Source: Clostridium sp.
GTDB lineage: Bacteria > Bacillota > Clostridia > Clostridiales > Clostridiaceae
Assembly: GCA_031292145.1 (NCBI GenBank)
Contig: JARLHR010000204.1
Coordinates: forward strand, 124,001-188,000
Reading direction: 5' to 3'
Length of the DNA stretch: 64,000 nucleotides
Position 1 is the first letter of the stretch. Each line of letters starts with the position of its first letter. The notes below the pieces were generated by a model that ran no database searches, was not told the origin of the DNA, and saw only the letters and a program-made list of their open reading frames with translations. Shown here one piece after another: positions 63,535 to 64,000 of the stretch. The position numbers were made by a program, and so were the translations under genes.

Positions 63535-64000
63535 ATGAATTATAGAATTGATTTACATACCCATACTAATATTTCTGATGGTGCATGCACTCCTAAGGAA
63601 CTAATAGATGCTGCGGTTAAAGAAAATGTAAAAGCAATAGCGTTAACAGATCATGACAACATTGCTTGTATAGCTGAGGCTCACAAATATGCAAAAGAAA
63701 ATAAAATCGATTTTTTAAGTGGAATAGAAATAAGTTCATTATATAAAAATGGTAGGATACTTCACATTCTAGGTATTGGAATTGATGTTACTAATGATTT
63801 CTTTTTAACTTCTTTTTATAATATGAAAAAAGCAAGAGAACTTAAAGTTAAATACATATTAGAGGAAATTTCTAAAAAGGGAATCAACATTTCCATTGAA
63901 GAGCTAAGAAAAAATGCTTTAAGTGAATATTTAGATAGGTATGATATTTATAGATATTTTATTAAAAACAACCTTTGCAATTCTGCTCAAGAAGTCTGGG
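63535..64000 (+). CDS. PHP-domain phosphoesterase, C-terminus beyond window
   Basis: 155 residues in the window. The ATG follows GAAGGTG. PHP metal motifs: YRIDLHTHTNISDGACTPKE, IALTDHDNIACIAEAHKY, DFLSGIEISSLY, LHILGIGIDV. This matches the YciV/TrpH-type (nucleoside 3',5'-bisphosphate phosphatase / RNase AM) subfamily. The stop lies off the right edge. Confidence 0.93.
   Translation, partial: MNYRIDLHTHTNISDGACTPKELIDAAVKENVKAIALTDHDNIACIAEAHKYAKENKIDFLSGIEISSLYKNGRILHILGIGIDVTNDFFLTSFYNMKKARELKVKYILEEISKKGINISIEELRKNALSEYLDRYDIYRYFIKNNLCNSAQEVW

Noticed and set aside
1-64000. CRISPR array, tRNA, rRNA or complete insertion sequence
   Set aside because: No regularly spaced repeats with unique spacers, no cloverleaf or rRNA-like conserved segments, and no transposase domains were seen.

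Overview
The window is chromosomal DNA of a low-GC, spore-forming anaerobe, almost certainly a solventogenic Clostridium of the C. beijerinckii / C. saccharoperbutylacetonicum type. The grounds are very AT-rich intergenic DNA, strong AGGAGG ribosome sites, an alpha/beta-type small acid-soluble spore protein gene, several secreted proteins with choline-binding-like cell-wall repeats (GWxxxxGxWYYxxxxGxMxTG), orphan sugar-binding proteins, and many cyclic-di-GMP and two-component proteins. No tRNA, rRNA, CRISPR array or intact transposase was seen.

Layout. 1-5.4 kb: a minus-strand signalling operon of a REC-kinase protein, a sugar-binding lipoprotein and a large hybrid kinase that runs off the left edge. 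5.8-8.8 kb: a complete polar amino-acid (probably cysteine/cystine) ABC importer. 9.1-15.2 kb: accessory metabolism: SelO, an SdsA-type alkylsulfatase, an arginine-deiminase-fold enzyme and a ROK kinase. 15.4-18.5 kb: a V4R protein and a PAS/GGDEF/HD-GYP protein. 19.2-26.3 kb: a GH20 hexosaminidase, adenosine deaminase under an adenine riboswitch, a soluble chemoreceptor, a DesK/NarL-type two-component pair and a divergent CcdC-like membrane protein. 26.7-30.5 kb: a plus-strand operon in which a Spo0B-type kinase and a LytTR regulator flank NfeD and flotillin (FloA).

30.9-34.9 kb holds poorly characterised membrane or secreted genes and a second orphan sugar-binding protein. 35.0-46.1 kb holds two P-type ATPases that share an N-terminal HMA-like domain. 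The second lies in a five-gene cluster (41.8-46.1 kb) with a coiled-coil protein, a catalytically empty ATPase-like protein and two small proteins. The set resembles ferrosome (fez-type) iron-storage gene clusters and is the strongest candidate for an unusual system here. 46.2-48.0 kb is an EAL-CBS-GGDEF protein.

48.7-63.1 kb is an accessory, repeat-rich cell-surface region: PH/SHOCT protein, several cell-wall-repeat proteins, a decayed amidase, very small membrane-peptide genes including one with a 1-base frameshift, a possible small RNA, a PfkB kinase, a beta-helix protein, a Gfo/Idh dehydrogenase, a PRD regulator, a DUF5658-like protein, a secreted ComEC-like metallo-beta-lactamase, a GH25 lysozyme, an HNH protein and an SASP. 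A PHP-domain gene runs off the right edge.

Two families of non-coding repeats are scattered through the window. One has four MITE-like members with GGCA(C/T)AT termini. The other has two long near-palindromes (185 and 188 bp) lying 39-50 bp after plus-strand genes. Three genes of the surface region share one promoter architecture (TTGACA-AAA, 16-bp spacer, TACAAT). Gene names rest on reading motifs by eye; no database search was possible.
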